From: CBDATB01 sp965199745
Lineage (GTDB): Bacteria; Bacteroidota; Bacteroidia; Cytophagales; Flammeovirgaceae
Direction: 5' to 3'
Assembly (NCBI GenBank): GCA_965199745.1
Contig: CBDATB010000013.1
Location: 372,001 to 436,000, forward strand
Length of the DNA: 64,000 nt
Shown here one piece after another: positions 25,689-35,527 of this stretch. Under the pieces are notes generated by a model, which searched no databases, was not told where the DNA came from, and worked only from the letters and a program-made list of their open reading frames with translations. Position numbers and translations under genes: made by a program. Position 1 is the first letter of the stretch. Every line of letters starts with the position of its first letter.

Positions 25689-26927
25689 ATGGAGATGGAA
25701 TCTATTATTAAGGCACGGATAAATCTCAAAGGAGTTGTTCAGCCTACTCCCTTGCTGCAAAGTATCACCCTTTCGGAACGCTACCAGGCGTATATTTTAT
25801 TGAAAAGGGAAGATTTGCAGGTCGTGCGTTCTTATAAAATTAGGGGAGCCTACAATAAAATTAGCTCACTCAACGAAAAACAAATGGGTATGGGCATCGT
25901 ATGCGCCAGTGCTGGCAATCATGCGCAGGGAGTGGCCTATGCTTGCCGTCATTTGAAAATTCAAGGGGTTATTTTTATGCCTAACCCTACGCCCCTACAG
26001 AAAGTAAAACAAGTGAAAATGTTTGGTAGAGAGTATATCGAGGTAATACTCACGGGTGATACTTTCGATGATGCCTATGAGGAAGCAGATAAGTATTGTG
26101 AAAAAGAAAAAAAAACTTTCATACACCCCTTCAATGATGCAAAAGTCATCGAAGGGCAAGCCACTATAGGCCCAGAGATTATAGCAGATGCTACTCAGCC
26201 AATTGACTACTTATTTGTACCCATTGGAGGAGGGGGGCTAGCGGCAGGACTTGGTAGTTATATTAAGCATATCAGTCCTAAAACACGCATTATTGGCGTA
26301 GAGCCTGAAGGGGCACCCGCCATGAAAAAATCATTAGAAGTAGGGCAGGTAGTTACTTTGGAGCAGATAGACAAATTTGTAGATGGAGCTGCCGTGCAGC
26401 GTGTAGGAGGGCTTACTTTCGATATTTGTAAAGACATACTCGATGACGTCGTGTTGGTGGCTGAGGGTAGGGTTTGTAGTAAGATTTTGAGCTTATATAA
26501 TGAAGAAGCTATCGTAGTAGAGCCAGCAGGAGCATTAAGTATTGCCGCATTAGATCTATACAAAGAGCAAATTAAAGGCAAAAATGTCGTCTGTCTGGTT
26601 AGTGGAAGTAATAATGACATCACTCGCATGGAAGAAATTAAAGAGCGTGCTTTACTTTATGAAGGCTTAAAAAATTATTTTATTATCCGATTCCCGCAGC
26701 GGGCAGGTGCTCTAAGAGAATTTGTAGTTAATGTTCTCGGACCCGAAGATGATATCACTCATTTTGAGTATACGAAAAAAGTAAACCGCGAAACAGGCCC
26801 TGCCGTTGTAGGCATTGAGGTAAAGAAAAAAGAACACTTAAACTTGCTAATAGAAAAATTAAAAAACAATCAATTTGATTATGAATTGCTAAATAAAAAC
26901 TTTGGTATGTACAATTTTTTATTCTGA
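25689..26927 (+). CDS. ilvA: Threonine ammonia-lyase (threonine dehydratase)
   Basis: 412 residues. A PLP-dependent fold-type II enzyme that makes 2-oxobutanoate, the isoleucine-specific precursor. The Schiff-base lysine is K50 in 'VVRSYKIRGAYNK'. The phosphate loop is 'GGGGLAAG' (180-187), and 'SAGNHAQGVAYA' binds substrate. A single ACT-like domain at about 330-405 ('IIRFPQRAGALREFVVNVLG') should give feedback control. The length matches the short, single-ACT form common in Bacteroidota. Probably cotranscribed with ilvC. Confidence 0.95.
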   Translation: MEMESIIKARINLKGVVQPTPLLQSITLSERYQAYILLKREDLQVVRSYKIRGAYNKISSLNEKQMGMGIVCASAGNHAQGVAYACRHLKIQGVIFMPNPTPLQKVKQVKMFGREYIEVILTGDTFDDAYEEADKYCEKEKKTFIHPFNDAKVIEGQATIGPEIIADATQPIDYLFVPIGGGGLAAGLGSYIKHISPKTRIIGVEPEGAPAMKKSLEVGQVVTLEQIDKFVDGAAVQRVGGLTFDICKDILDDVVLVAEGRVCSKILSLYNEEAIVVEPAGALSIAALDLYKEQIKGKNVVCLVSGSNNDITRMEEIKERALLYEGLKNYFIIRFPQRAGALREFVVNVLGPEDDITHFEYTKKVNRETGPAVVGIEVKKKEHLNLLIEKLKNNQFDYELLNKNFGMYNFLF

Positions 26928-26983
26928 TACAGACAGGTTTCTAAGAATCGTCCACAGGCTGTTTCCGTTGATCATTTCCCAAG

Positions 26984-28429
26984 ATGCTATTTAATTCAAT
27001 CGACTTTTCGATATTTTTATTAATGACTTTCCTACTTTATTGGTCTCTAAAAAACTATCGTTTAAAGGCACAAAACAGCTTGTTAATTCTTGCAAATTAT
27101 ATTTTTTATGGCTGGTGGGATTTAAGGTTTCTCCTTTTAATAGTATTTAGCTCATTTGTCGATTATTTGGTGGGGTTGGCTTTATTAAAAAATAATAAAA
27201 GCCTACACAGAAAATTGTTTTTACTAGCCAGTATTTTTACCAATCTCGGCGTGCTTTTATTTTTTAAATATTTCAACTTTTTTGCGCAAAGTTTTTCCGA
27301 AGCCTTTACTTTTTTTGGACAAAAAACAGATTTGCCCGAGCTGAATATTATTTTACCAGTCGGTATTAGTTTTTATACTTTCCAAACGATGAGCTATTCT
27401 ATAGATGTCTACAGAAGAGAAATACAGCCCACTAAAGATATAGTTGCTTTTTTCGCGTTTGTTAGCTTTTTTCCACAGCTTGTGGCCGGACCCATAGAGC
27501 GGGCAAAAAACCTTTTAGTTCAATTCAATGAAAAAAGAACTTTTTGTTACGAAAAAGCTGTAGACGGTATGCGTCAGATTCTATGGGGGCTATTCAAAAA
27601 AATTGTCATCGCCGATAATTGTGCAGTATATGTTAATGATATTTTTACTAATTACGCACATTATTCTGGCAGTACATTATTATTGGGAGCTACCTTCTTT
27701 GCTTTTCAGATTTATGGCGACTTTTCCGGCTATTCTGACATAGCCATAGGAACTGCTCGCTTGTTCGGCTTTAGTTTAATGAGAAACTTTGCTTTTCCTT
27801 ATTTTTCGCGTGATATTGCAGAATTTTGGAGGCGTTGGCATATTTCCTTATCGTCGTGGTTTAAAGACTATCTCTATATTCCGCTGGGCGGTAGCCGGGG
27901 GAGTAAATGGCTGGTTGTCAGAAATATTTTTATTATTTTTATCATTAGTGGTTTCTGGCATGGTGCAAGTTGGAATTTTATCGCCTGGGGCTTTATTCAT
28001 GCATGCTACTTTCTCCCTTTATTGCTTCTGAAACAGAACCGTAAAAACATGGATACAGTTGCTTCAGGTAAAGTTTTCCCCTCTGTACAGCATCTTTTCC
28101 AAATGTTGATAACTTTTTCTCTCGTTACTATTGCTTGGTTATTTTTCAGAGCAGAAACACTTACGCAAGCCGTTCTTTATATTTTCAATATGTTTTCATG
28201 GTCAATAATATCTATACCCGAAATACTGTCGCTAAAAATGTGTTTTTGCATTGTTTTTATCATTATATTTCTTGCGGTCGAATGGCTTCAAAGAGGAAAA
28301 CAGCATGCTTTACAACTCACTGACCTACCGTTTTCAAGTTTTATAAGAAAACTTTTTTATTTGGTCATTATTGCCTGTATTGCCTGGTTTGGTGGAAATG
28401 AGCAAGAGTTTATTTATTTTCAATTTTAA
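26984..28429 (+). CDS. MBOAT-family membrane O-acyltransferase (AlgI-like)
   Basis: 481 residues with about ten or more hydrophobic segments. Family signatures: 'LPVGISFYTFQTMSYSIDVYR' (in part), 'QLVAGPIERAKNLL', 'DFSGYSDIAIGTARLFGF', 'FWRRWHISLSSWFKDYLYIPLGG' (in part) and the catalytic histidine in 'SGFWHGASWNFIAWG'. Proteins of this type pass acetyl groups across the inner membrane to cell-surface polysaccharides. The next gene starts 5 bases downstream and codes for an SGNH-like protein, the usual partner. The acceptor polymer is unknown. Confidence 0.92.
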   Translation: MLFNSIDFSIFLLMTFLLYWSLKNYRLKAQNSLLILANYIFYGWWDLRFLLLIVFSSFVDYLVGLALLKNNKSLHRKLFLLASIFTNLGVLLFFKYFNFFAQSFSEAFTFFGQKTDLPELNIILPVGISFYTFQTMSYSIDVYRREIQPTKDIVAFFAFVSFFPQLVAGPIERAKNLLVQFNEKRTFCYEKAVDGMRQILWGLFKKIVIADNCAVYVNDIFTNYAHYSGSTLLLGATFFAFQIYGDFSGYSDIAIGTARLFGFSLMRNFAFPYFSRDIAEFWRRWHISLSSWFKDYLYIPLGGSRGSKWLVVRNIFIIFIISGFWHGASWNFIAWGFIHACYFLPLLLLKQNRKNMDTVASGKVFPSVQHLFQMLITFSLVTIAWLFFRAETLTQAVLYIFNMFSWSIISIPEILSLKMCFCIVFIIIFLAVEWLQRGKQHALQLTDLPFSSFIRKLFYLVIIACIAWFGGNEQEFIYFQF

Positions 28430-28434
28430 ATGTC

Positions 28435-29525
28435 ATGGCCGTCCAGTATCAAAAATTTATTCGGCAAACATTATTTTTTGCTGTCGTGGTTTTTTTTTAT
28501 TCGAATTATTTTGCAAGCTTCTTATAGACCCTATTTATTTTTATTTAATCAATACCTATAACCTCAAAGATAAATCAGCACCTAAATGTAAGCAAATCAT
28601 ACATTCTTTTGCAGCCAAGCAAACGGCACACGCAGATTATTTGTTTATCGGAAATTCAAGAACTGCTTCGAGTGTTAATCCTCAAATATTCATGCAAAAA
28701 GAGCCTAATAAAACTACTATAGTAGCAGGCAAAGGATATACAACCCCCGGTACGCATTACCAGGCCATAAAAAGCAAACTCGCTAAATTTCCCGAGTATC
28801 TCAAAAATAGCTTAGTATTTATTCAACATACTGGAAACGAAAACTATTATCAGCCTTTTGATGAGGGCCACCTTCGCGTATATGAGCCTTCAACAACTTC
28901 AGACCAAGCTATGCCTCATTTATTATTGCCATATCTCGATTATGAGTCGTTTTTGATTTATGAGAAACAGTCTACTAACTCAATACAAGTAAAACTAAGT
29001 ATGGCAGCAATTTTTTTTAGTTCTTTTTACAGATCAATTCCTTTTATAACAGAGCAAATGCATGTATTTGACAAGCCATTATTGAAGCGACAAAAAGCCT
29101 TGCTTACTTCTGATGGAGGAATTAGAAACGATAAAATATCACTGGTGAAAGAGCAGGCGATTGCGCTGGCAAAAAAGCAAATATCTAAACAAAAGCCAGC
29201 AGTTACCACAGAAGCACTCGATAAAAGTATGCTCGCATACTTTAACAAAATAGTTACAGAAAATGGCGGTCGTTTATCGGTCTATGTAGTACCTATGCAT
29301 TCTATTCAGAAAAGAATATACACATCGCAAAAAGAACGTCTCAATCAAAAAGTATTTGAGCAGTGGCTTACCATGAATGACATTCCCATAATATACAATA
29401 AAAATTTCAAATATGCAGATGTCGATCTGCCCGACGTATTGCACTTGAGTAGAGAAAGAAGAGATGATTTTTCTTTATTGTTATACCAAGAAATTAAGGC
29501 TATGCCACAACTAAGCTCTCGATAA
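28435..29525 (+). CDS. SGNH-hydrolase-like partner of MBOAT protein, probable frameshift near the start
   Basis: From the ATG at 28435 the sequence reads 'MAVQYQKFIRQTLFFAVVV', a good membrane anchor, but the frame is lost in a run of nine T residues (28490-28498). The following frame (continuing to 29525, about 340 residues) carries 'DYLFIGNSRTASSVNPQIF', which resembles the GDS(L/R) block of SGNH enzymes, and near the end 'DVDLPDVLHLSRERRDD', which fits the Asp-x-x-His block. Removing one base of drift in the T-run restores one protein. The downstream frame is also open back to 28371, inside the MBOAT gene, but that upstream part has no sensible start. The likely role is transfer or removal of acetyl groups on a periplasmic glycan. 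Confidence 0.75.
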
Positions 29526-29542
29526 TATTTTTTAAATATATG

Positions 29543-30529
29543 CTAAGCATAATGCTCCCAATACCAAGTAATGGCTTTTTCTAAACCTTTTTTTATATCG
29601 TATTGCGGACGATAATTTAGGTATTTCTTCGCCTTGTCAATGGCGGCTAACGAATGTTTGATATCGCCCTGCCGAGGGCTGCCGTATCGCGGAGAGATAT
29701 TTTTTATAGCTGAGTCAAATTTACTCAAACTCCCGCGTACTAACTCAAATAGTTGGTTGAGTGTTGTACTTTCGCTGCAAGCTACATTATATACTTGATT
29801 GATAGCTTTACGGTTTTGGCTGACCAAAGCTAATTGGTTGATTTGTACTACGTCATCGATATAGGTAAAATCTCGCGATTGTGTGCCATCTCCGTAAATT
29901 ATTGGACTTTCTTTCTGTATAAGTGCTTTGATAAACTTGGGAATAACGGCTGCATAAGCACCTTCGGGGTCTTGCTTTTTTCCAAACACGTTGAAGTATC
30001 GTAAACCGATAAGCTCCATATGGTATAGATTAGAGAAAATATTGGCATATAATTCATTTGCATACTTTGTAATAGCATAAGGCGAGAGTGGGTTAGCAGT
30101 ATTTTCTTCTATCTTCAGCAAGGTAGGCTGGTCGCCATAAACAGAAGAGCTTGCCGCATAGACAAAGCGTTTGACGCCTTTTTCTTTTGCTGCTATTAGC
30201 ATATTTAAAAAACCATTAATGTTTACTTCATTAGTAGTAATCGGGTCTTGAATAGAGCGTGGGACAGAGGCTAAGGCTGCCTGATGTAAAACATATTCGG
30301 TATTATTTCCCAGTGCTTGTAAACAGTGTTTAAGATTTCTGATATCTCCTTCAATAAACGTAAAACGAGGATGGTCGATAAGTGTTGTAATATTCGTCTT
30401 TTTGCCTGTGGACAAATTATCTAGGCATGTTACATGGTTCTCTTGCGATAGCAGGGTAGTGATAATATTCGAACCGATGAAACCAGCACCCCCAGTAACC
30501 AGCACTTTTTTTCCAGTCAATACTTGCAT
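29543..30529 (-). CDS. NAD-dependent nucleotide-sugar epimerase (WbpP-like SDR)
   Basis: 328 residues, extended short-chain dehydrogenase family. NAD-binding motif 'VTGGAGFIGSN' (11-21), catalytic Y151 and K155 in 'SPYAITKYANELY', Ser triad in 'YAASSSVYGD'. 'LIGLRYFNVFGKKQDPEGAYAAVIPKF' (in part) and 'DFTYIDDVVQ' are typical of UDP-N-acetylglucosamine 4-epimerases of the WbpP/Gne2 type. It probably supplies a sugar for surface polysaccharide and is convergent with the MBOAT/SGNH pair. Exact substrate cannot be fixed from sequence alone. Confidence 0.9.
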   Translation of the reverse strand: MQVLTGKKVLVTGGAGFIGSNIITTLLSQENHVTCLDNLSTGKKTNITTLIDHPRFTFIEGDIRNLKHCLQALGNNTEYVLHQAALASVPRSIQDPITTNEVNINGFLNMLIAAKEKGVKRFVYAASSSVYGDQPTLLKIEENTANPLSPYAITKYANELYANIFSNLYHMELIGLRYFNVFGKKQDPEGAYAAVIPKFIKALIQKESPIIYGDGTQSRDFTYIDDVVQINQLALVSQNRKAINQVYNVACSESTTLNQLFELVRGSLSKFDSAIKNISPRYGSPRQGDIKHSLAAIDKAKKYLNYRPQYDIKKGLEKAITWYWEHYA

Positions 30530-30546
30530 GAGACTTTTTGGGAAAA

Positions 30547-30969
30547 TTACTTTTTTTCTTCAAAATCAATTAGGGTAATAATATTTTTACTTTTGAGTTT
30601 TTCCATGAGTATGAATACTACGAAGACTCCTTGCGAATAAGTATATTCACCAATAGTATATTGTTTATTTCCTCCTTGTGATTGCCCCCGGTGGACATAC
30701 TTAAAGTCGGAGGCTGGGTATTTAGTGAAAAATTTGTCGAGAATAACAACTGCTTGTTCTCTACTATAACTTGTTTTTTCATCATCGATGCGTAAATCTA
30801 TCAATTCGTCAAAGTGTGTACTTAGTTCTTTGCTATTGCCTGCTACAATGAGTTGCTTAATCCTTTCTGTTATACTTTTTTTTTCTATTTGTACGTAATC
30901 TTTTTCAGGTGCTTTTGCCGAGACAAAGAGCATAGTCGAGAAAAATAAAGCAATAGTATAGGCTTTCAT
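30547..30969 (-). CDS. DUF4783 protein, secreted
   Basis: 140 residues. A signal peptide ('MKAYTIALFFSTMLFVSAKA') is followed by an NTF2-like fold with 'ELIDLRIDDEKTSYSREQAVVIL', quoted here in shortened form, then 'FFTKYP' and 'YVHRGQSQGGNKQYTIGEY'. This matches the small periplasmic DUF4783 family of Bacteroidota, whose function is unknown. It is separated by 17 bases from the epimerase gene and is probably cotranscribed with it. Confidence 0.8.
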   Translation of the reverse strand: MKAYTIALFFSTMLFVSAKAPEKDYVQIEKKSITERIKQLIVAGNSKELSTHFDELIDLRIDDEKTSYSREQAVVILDKFFTKYPASDFKYVHRGQSQGGNKQYTIGEYTYSQGVFVVFILMEKLKSKNIITLIDFEEKK

Positions 30970-31300
30970 AAATTATGCTTCGCTTTTAAGTAAAAATTGC
31001 CCGTGAGTTTATAAAAGTGTTATTTTATACGTTTATTTTTAGAATATTTTGAAAATACAGTTGATAAATTTTTGCAAAAAATGATAAAAAATAAGAGCTT
31101 AGTACATTAATAGGACTGGCGTTTCTGCTTATTTTTCGTATAGTCGAATTAGTGTTGTTTTGGGTAAAATACCGCAAATAATCAGCCAATTATTTGTAGT
31201 TTATTTAAAATGAGCTTTTTTTTTGTAAATATACATTATTCACAAATTCTATCTCGAGCATTTTTGCCTGTACCTATTTTTTAGCAAAAAATCAGATCCT
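30970..31300. other. 331-bp AT-rich intergenic region
   Basis: I see no gene, tRNA or strong hairpin here. It probably contains the promoter of the DUF4783/epimerase pair and the 3' end of the VWA-like gene's transcript. Confidence 0.5.
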
Positions 31301-33391
31301 TTAATATCCTCCCTTTACCTTTCGCAGCAGCCACTCAAGAGAAATTAATAAGATAAAGGCAAACATTAACCAGGGCAAGTGGATAAGTTCTGAAAAACTT
31401 TCTCGGCTGTGTATCAGGTCGGGAGCTTTGCGAGTTGATAGCTCACTTCCTAGGTGTTTCATATCTGCTATAGGGTAAAATGCGCCGCCACTTTCGCGGG
31501 CAATACTTCTCAATATATTAAAATCAGCTTGCGTGTTTAAGGCTTCTATCTCTAGTGCTTTCACGCTAAACTGACCGCTACTTTGTACTTTTTTGCCATT
31601 CAATTTGGTTGATGCAGTAAAATTATAAACTCCTTGTGGCATTCCGTTAATAGGGTATCGGAAATTATTTGTAGTATTAACATAAGTAAAAAATTGTGTG
31701 TTGTTTGCTTCATCTGCCACTTTAAGATCGATTTTTTGCCCCGAAATCTGCTCGTAAATATCGTTGTATACTTCTGTTTTTAATACTACACTTTCTGACT
31801 CATCATACTCATGAATGCTGGGATATACTTTAAATTTTCTTTTGTCTTTTTTTGCAGAAAGATATTGAACCAACTTGTTGATGAGTTCGTCAAAGGATTG
31901 GTGGTTACCTTTGAGCAGATATTCCTGCAAGCGCCATTGCCATAAACCTTCGCCAGTCATCACGGCTACCTTTTGTTCGTTATGCTCACCAATTACTAGC
32001 AGCGGTTTTTCTGTAATAACATTACCTACTTGCTGATACATAACGACTTTGGCTTGCCCCAAAAGATAATAATTACCAAATGGCACGGTAACTGGTGGTA
32101 GTTGCTGAATGACCTCGCGTTTTTCGTTGTCAAAAGTAAAAATTTGTAAATCTTTATTAAAGAAAGGGGTTACTCTGTCTGTAGACACACTGTTGGTGTT
32201 TAGCCTAAGTATGCCGTTAGCAGCGTTGAAATGCTTAATATGAGACTGTGTACCCAAAATATACCATTTGGGTACGTTTTCTTTCAGCATGCGATTCAGA
32301 TGTGAGTACTTAGTTCCTAATCTGTCGGGTATTTGGTGCATAATCACCAAGTCATAGCGTTCATTTTGCAAAGATTTTTTTATGTCTGTCATACCCGGTA
32401 TATGTATGCTTAAAGCATAGTTTTTATTCTTTTCTATTGCGTATTTCAAAGCCTTAATATCGGGGTGTGGGGCGGCAGCTACTAATAATATTTTTTCTTT
32501 ACTATCTAAAATATCTATATATACACTTTTGTAGTTGTTTTGGTTGGTCAGCTCTCCCGCAACGGGGGCAATGGCAATTCGATAACGCTGTACGCCAACC
32601 TCTTCTGCCGAGGTTAGAAACTTGACCGATTCTATGTGCTGATTGTCGCGTAATACTATTTTTTTACTTTCCATAAGTTTACTGCCATGATATAAACCTA
32701 CTTGTATTTTCTGCCCCATAAAGCCTTGGTGGTGAATTTCAGCCACTAAAGGAAAGCGGTTATTTAGATAAGCAATTTTATTAGCGTAAATTACTTTCAC
32801 ATAAATATCTTTAGCAGCCACCGTATCGCCTAGTCCCAGTGTATATATTGGGTATCTGTAAGAATAATAGGCGGGGGAGACACCGCGGTTAAATATCCCA
32901 TCTGATATGAATACAACACCTGCCAAGTTATTGTGTTCGTATGCCACTTCAATGGCTTTTAGCCGCCTGCTGATGTTTGTTTCTTTTCCTTCAAAATCAA
33001 GCTGTGAGATAGACTCTATGTCTTGCTTAGCATTGAGAGTGCTTATCACTATTTGATAACCTGTTTTTATGAGATCTTTCATTACATCTTCTAGCCTGTT
33101 GAGTGTACTAACTAAGGTGAGGCTGTCTGAAGATAAGATAATAGATTGGGAGTCATCGAGTAAAAAAACAAGAGTAGGTTTTTCAAATTCATTTTTGACG
33201 TATTTAAATAAAGGACCGATAAGCAAAAAGCACAACAGGCTTATTAATACAGCCCTCAATATAGCCAGAGCGATATTGAGTTTTTTACTCCAAACAAATT
33301 TTTTACTATAAAGTACATAGCTCATTCCCCCACCTATTATGAGGCAAAACACGATGTACCAACGAGAATATTCCATTACCAAATTAAACAT
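31301..33391 (-). CDS. Membrane protein with VWA-like domain
   Basis: 696 residues. Two N-terminal membrane segments (about 10-28 and 38-62), then a von Willebrand A-like fold with 'VFLLDDSQSIIL' (a degenerate MIDAS DxSxS) and 'VVFISDGIFNRG'. Middle domains look Ig-like and glutaminase-fold-like ('LLVAAAPHPDIKALKYAIEK'), and a last membrane helix at about 668-690 ends in basic residues. This layout is common in Bacteroidota proteins near Bat or aerotolerance genes, but function is not established. The gene ends a minus-strand run behind sufC, 74 bases apart. Confidence 0.8.
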   Translation of the reverse strand: MFNLVMEYSRWYIVFCLIIGGGMSYVLYSKKFVWSKKLNIALAILRAVLISLLCFLLIGPLFKYVKNEFEKPTLVFLLDDSQSIILSSDSLTLVSTLNRLEDVMKDLIKTGYQIVISTLNAKQDIESISQLDFEGKETNISRRLKAIEVAYEHNNLAGVVFISDGIFNRGVSPAYYSYRYPIYTLGLGDTVAAKDIYVKVIYANKIAYLNNRFPLVAEIHHQGFMGQKIQVGLYHGSKLMESKKIVLRDNQHIESVKFLTSAEEVGVQRYRIAIAPVAGELTNQNNYKSVYIDILDSKEKILLVAAAPHPDIKALKYAIEKNKNYALSIHIPGMTDIKKSLQNERYDLVIMHQIPDRLGTKYSHLNRMLKENVPKWYILGTQSHIKHFNAANGILRLNTNSVSTDRVTPFFNKDLQIFTFDNEKREVIQQLPPVTVPFGNYYLLGQAKVVMYQQVGNVITEKPLLVIGEHNEQKVAVMTGEGLWQWRLQEYLLKGNHQSFDELINKLVQYLSAKKDKRKFKVYPSIHEYDESESVVLKTEVYNDIYEQISGQKIDLKVADEANNTQFFTYVNTTNNFRYPINGMPQGVYNFTASTKLNGKKVQSSGQFSVKALEIEALNTQADFNILRSIARESGGAFYPIADMKHLGSELSTRKAPDLIHSRESFSELIHLPWLMFAFILLISLEWLLRKVKGGY

Positions 33392-33465
33392 GCTGAAAGG
33401 GAAAATTTTAAGTCCTTATTTATTTTAGTAGTGTTATTTTTGGGCAATATTTACAAACCCGTTTT

Positions 33466-34209
33466 TCAGGCACTCCTGAGCCAATCGTAGCCCTTCTCTT
33501 CAAGCACTAATGCAAGGTCTTTTTTACCCGACTTAATGATTTTACCTTTGTAAAGGACATGCACATAGTCAGGAACGATATAATTGAGCAGACGTTGGTA
33601 GTGAGTTACTACAATTGTAGCATTTTTATCGGACTTCAAGGTATTCACACCTTTAGATACAATCCTTAAAGCGTCGATATCTAAGCCTGAATCTGTTTCG
33701 TCCAATATAGATAATTTAGGCTCTAACATAGCCATTTGTAAGATTTCATTCCGTTTTTTCTCACCGCCCGAAAAACCTTCATTAAGCGAGCGGGTCAGTA
33801 AATTTTGCTCCATACTGAGCAGCGTTGTTTTTTCTTTCATTACCTTGAGAAAACCAACAGCATCCAGCGTTTTAAGCCCTCTGGCTTTTCTTATTTCATT
33901 TACTGCGGTTTTAAGAAAATTCCTATTGCTTACTCCGGGGATTTCCACAGGATACTGAAAAGCTAAAAATAAACCTGCCCGAGCGCGCTCTTCAGGAGCG
34001 AGTTCTAGTAGGTTTTTTCCGTCAAAATCTATGCTGCCAGAAGTTACTTCATAATCTTCTTTGCCTGCCAAAACAGAAGCCAAAGTACTTTTACCTGAGC
34101 CATTAGGCCCCATAATTGCATGTACCTCACCAGCTTTTACTATTAAGTTAATACCATTTAAAATATGCTTACTCTCGATAGAGGCATGTAAATTTTTAAT
34201 TACTAACAT
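33466..34209 (-). CDS. sufC: Fe-S cluster assembly ATPase SufC
   Basis: 247 residues. ABC ATPase with Walker A 'GPNGSGKST' (34-42), Q-loop in 'FLAFQYPVEIPGVSN', the SufC-specific signature 'GFSGGEKKRNEILQMA' (145-160) and Walker B 'LSILDETDSGLD' (167-178). In the family it drives the SufBCD scaffold that builds Fe-S clusters, needed for instance by IlvD in this window. sufB, sufD and sufS are not next to it here, which is unusual because they normally form one operon. Confidence 0.95.
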   Translation of the reverse strand: MLVIKNLHASIESKHILNGINLIVKAGEVHAIMGPNGSGKSTLASVLAGKEDYEVTSGSIDFDGKNLLELAPEERARAGLFLAFQYPVEIPGVSNRNFLKTAVNEIRKARGLKTLDAVGFLKVMKEKTTLLSMEQNLLTRSLNEGFSGGEKKRNEILQMAMLEPKLSILDETDSGLDIDALRIVSKGVNTLKSDKNATIVVTHYQRLLNYIVPDYVHVLYKGKIIKSGKKDLALVLEEKGYDWLRSA

Positions 34210-34402
34210 TTTTATTTTTATTTTGAGAAAAAACCTGAACGAATAATAATAGCATCGGGCGTGTAGATGTTTCTAAAAGCATACTGAAAAGATGTTTATT
34301 AGCCCAAATAATCCTTTTTAAACATGTTCTAAATGAGCAAATTTTACATACTTTCGCTTTGAGAAGCGATTCACAAAAATCAAAAAAAACAGCTAACTAT
34401 AC

Positions 34403-35509
34403 ATGAATATGAAAAAATATATTAATAAAATCGCCTTGGTAGTCCTACTAACAAACAACATTCAGTATCTTGTTGCGCAAGATAACCCACTGAGTATGAG
34501 TTGGTGGAGTGGTTTGACAAAGGAATGGCAATCGTGCTTCAAATCTGAAGCAGGCATTGACGAACCAATTAACGAGGCAGACCTCAGTAAAATTTATCAA
34601 CTTAAAATCATTCACTGTTCAGGTATAGACGACTTTGGCGATGACCGCAATATACGTACTCTTGAGCCGCTCAGACACTTAATTAACCTTACTTTTATCG
34701 ATTGTTCTTATGCGAGAATACATGATCTGTCTCCTATTAAAAATCTAAAAAAACTACAGACACTTAATTGTGCCTATACCACTATTCGCGAGCTAGATAA
34801 TCTGAAATACCTTAGCAATCTAAAAGAATTATTGCTTTCTGGCATCAAGGTTACCTCTCTAAAGGTACTCAAATACTTACCTAAGTTAGAAAAACTAGAT
34901 CTTTTTCAGGTAAGTATTCCCAATCCTGAGATATTTAGTGAACTCAAAAAATTAAAATACTTGTATGTAGAAGCAACAAATCTAACAGATTTAAGTGTGC
35001 TTAAAGATCTGCAAAATTTGATAGACCTCAGATTTTCAGAAACTCAGGTTAGCGATTTAAAGCCTATTATGAATCTGTTGAAGCTAGAGAAAATACAGTT
35101 CCAGCAAACGAAAATATCTGACCTAAGTCCGCTTACTCGCCTGAAAAATTTGAAATTTATTAACTGCAATAATAATAATATCAGTACCCTAGAAGGTATT
35201 GAAAAACTTTCTGATTTACAAATACTTTATTGCTCCAGCACAAATATCGTTTCACTATTGCAGTTAAAAAATCTCTATCAATTAAAAGAAATTACTTTTT
35301 CTACTACACAGGTGTCTTCTATAGAACCACTGAAAACACTTCGGTCATTAGAAGTAGTTATTTGCACGGATTCTGGTGTCAACACACTGAAACCAATTCT
35401 GCAACTGAGTAATTTGAATGTTTTTTATTGCCGAAACTCAAAAATTCCTATTGAAGAAATAAAAACCTTCGTCAAAAATCACCCTACGGTGGAAGTAGAT
35501 TATTTCTAA
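34403..35509 (+). CDS. Secreted leucine-rich repeat protein
   Basis: 368 residues. A signal peptide runs to about residue 25 ('IALVVLLTNNIQYLVAQ'), followed by 'WWSGLTKEWQSCF', a cap seen before LRRs in Bacteroidota. About a dozen 22-residue leucine-rich repeats of the internalin-like kind follow, from about residue 80 to the end ('LSPIKNLKKLQTLNCAYT', 'LSPLTRLKNLKFINCNNN'), with Cys or Asn at the ladder position. No sorting domain is visible. A second in-frame ATG two codons on could be the start. A protein-binding role outside the cytoplasm is likely; partner unknown. Confidence 0.85.
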   Translation: MNMKKYINKIALVVLLTNNIQYLVAQDNPLSMSWWSGLTKEWQSCFKSEAGIDEPINEADLSKIYQLKIIHCSGIDDFGDDRNIRTLEPLRHLINLTFIDCSYARIHDLSPIKNLKKLQTLNCAYTTIRELDNLKYLSNLKELLLSGIKVTSLKVLKYLPKLEKLDLFQVSIPNPEIFSELKKLKYLYVEATNLTDLSVLKDLQNLIDLRFSETQVSDLKPIMNLLKLEKIQFQQTKISDLSPLTRLKNLKFINCNNNNISTLEGIEKLSDLQILYCSSTNIVSLLQLKNLYQLKEITFSTTQVSSIEPLKTLRSLEVVICTDSGVNTLKPILQLSNLNVFYCRNSKIPIEEIKTFVKNHPTVEVDYF

Positions 35510-35527
35510 CGATGTGGTATTAAATGA

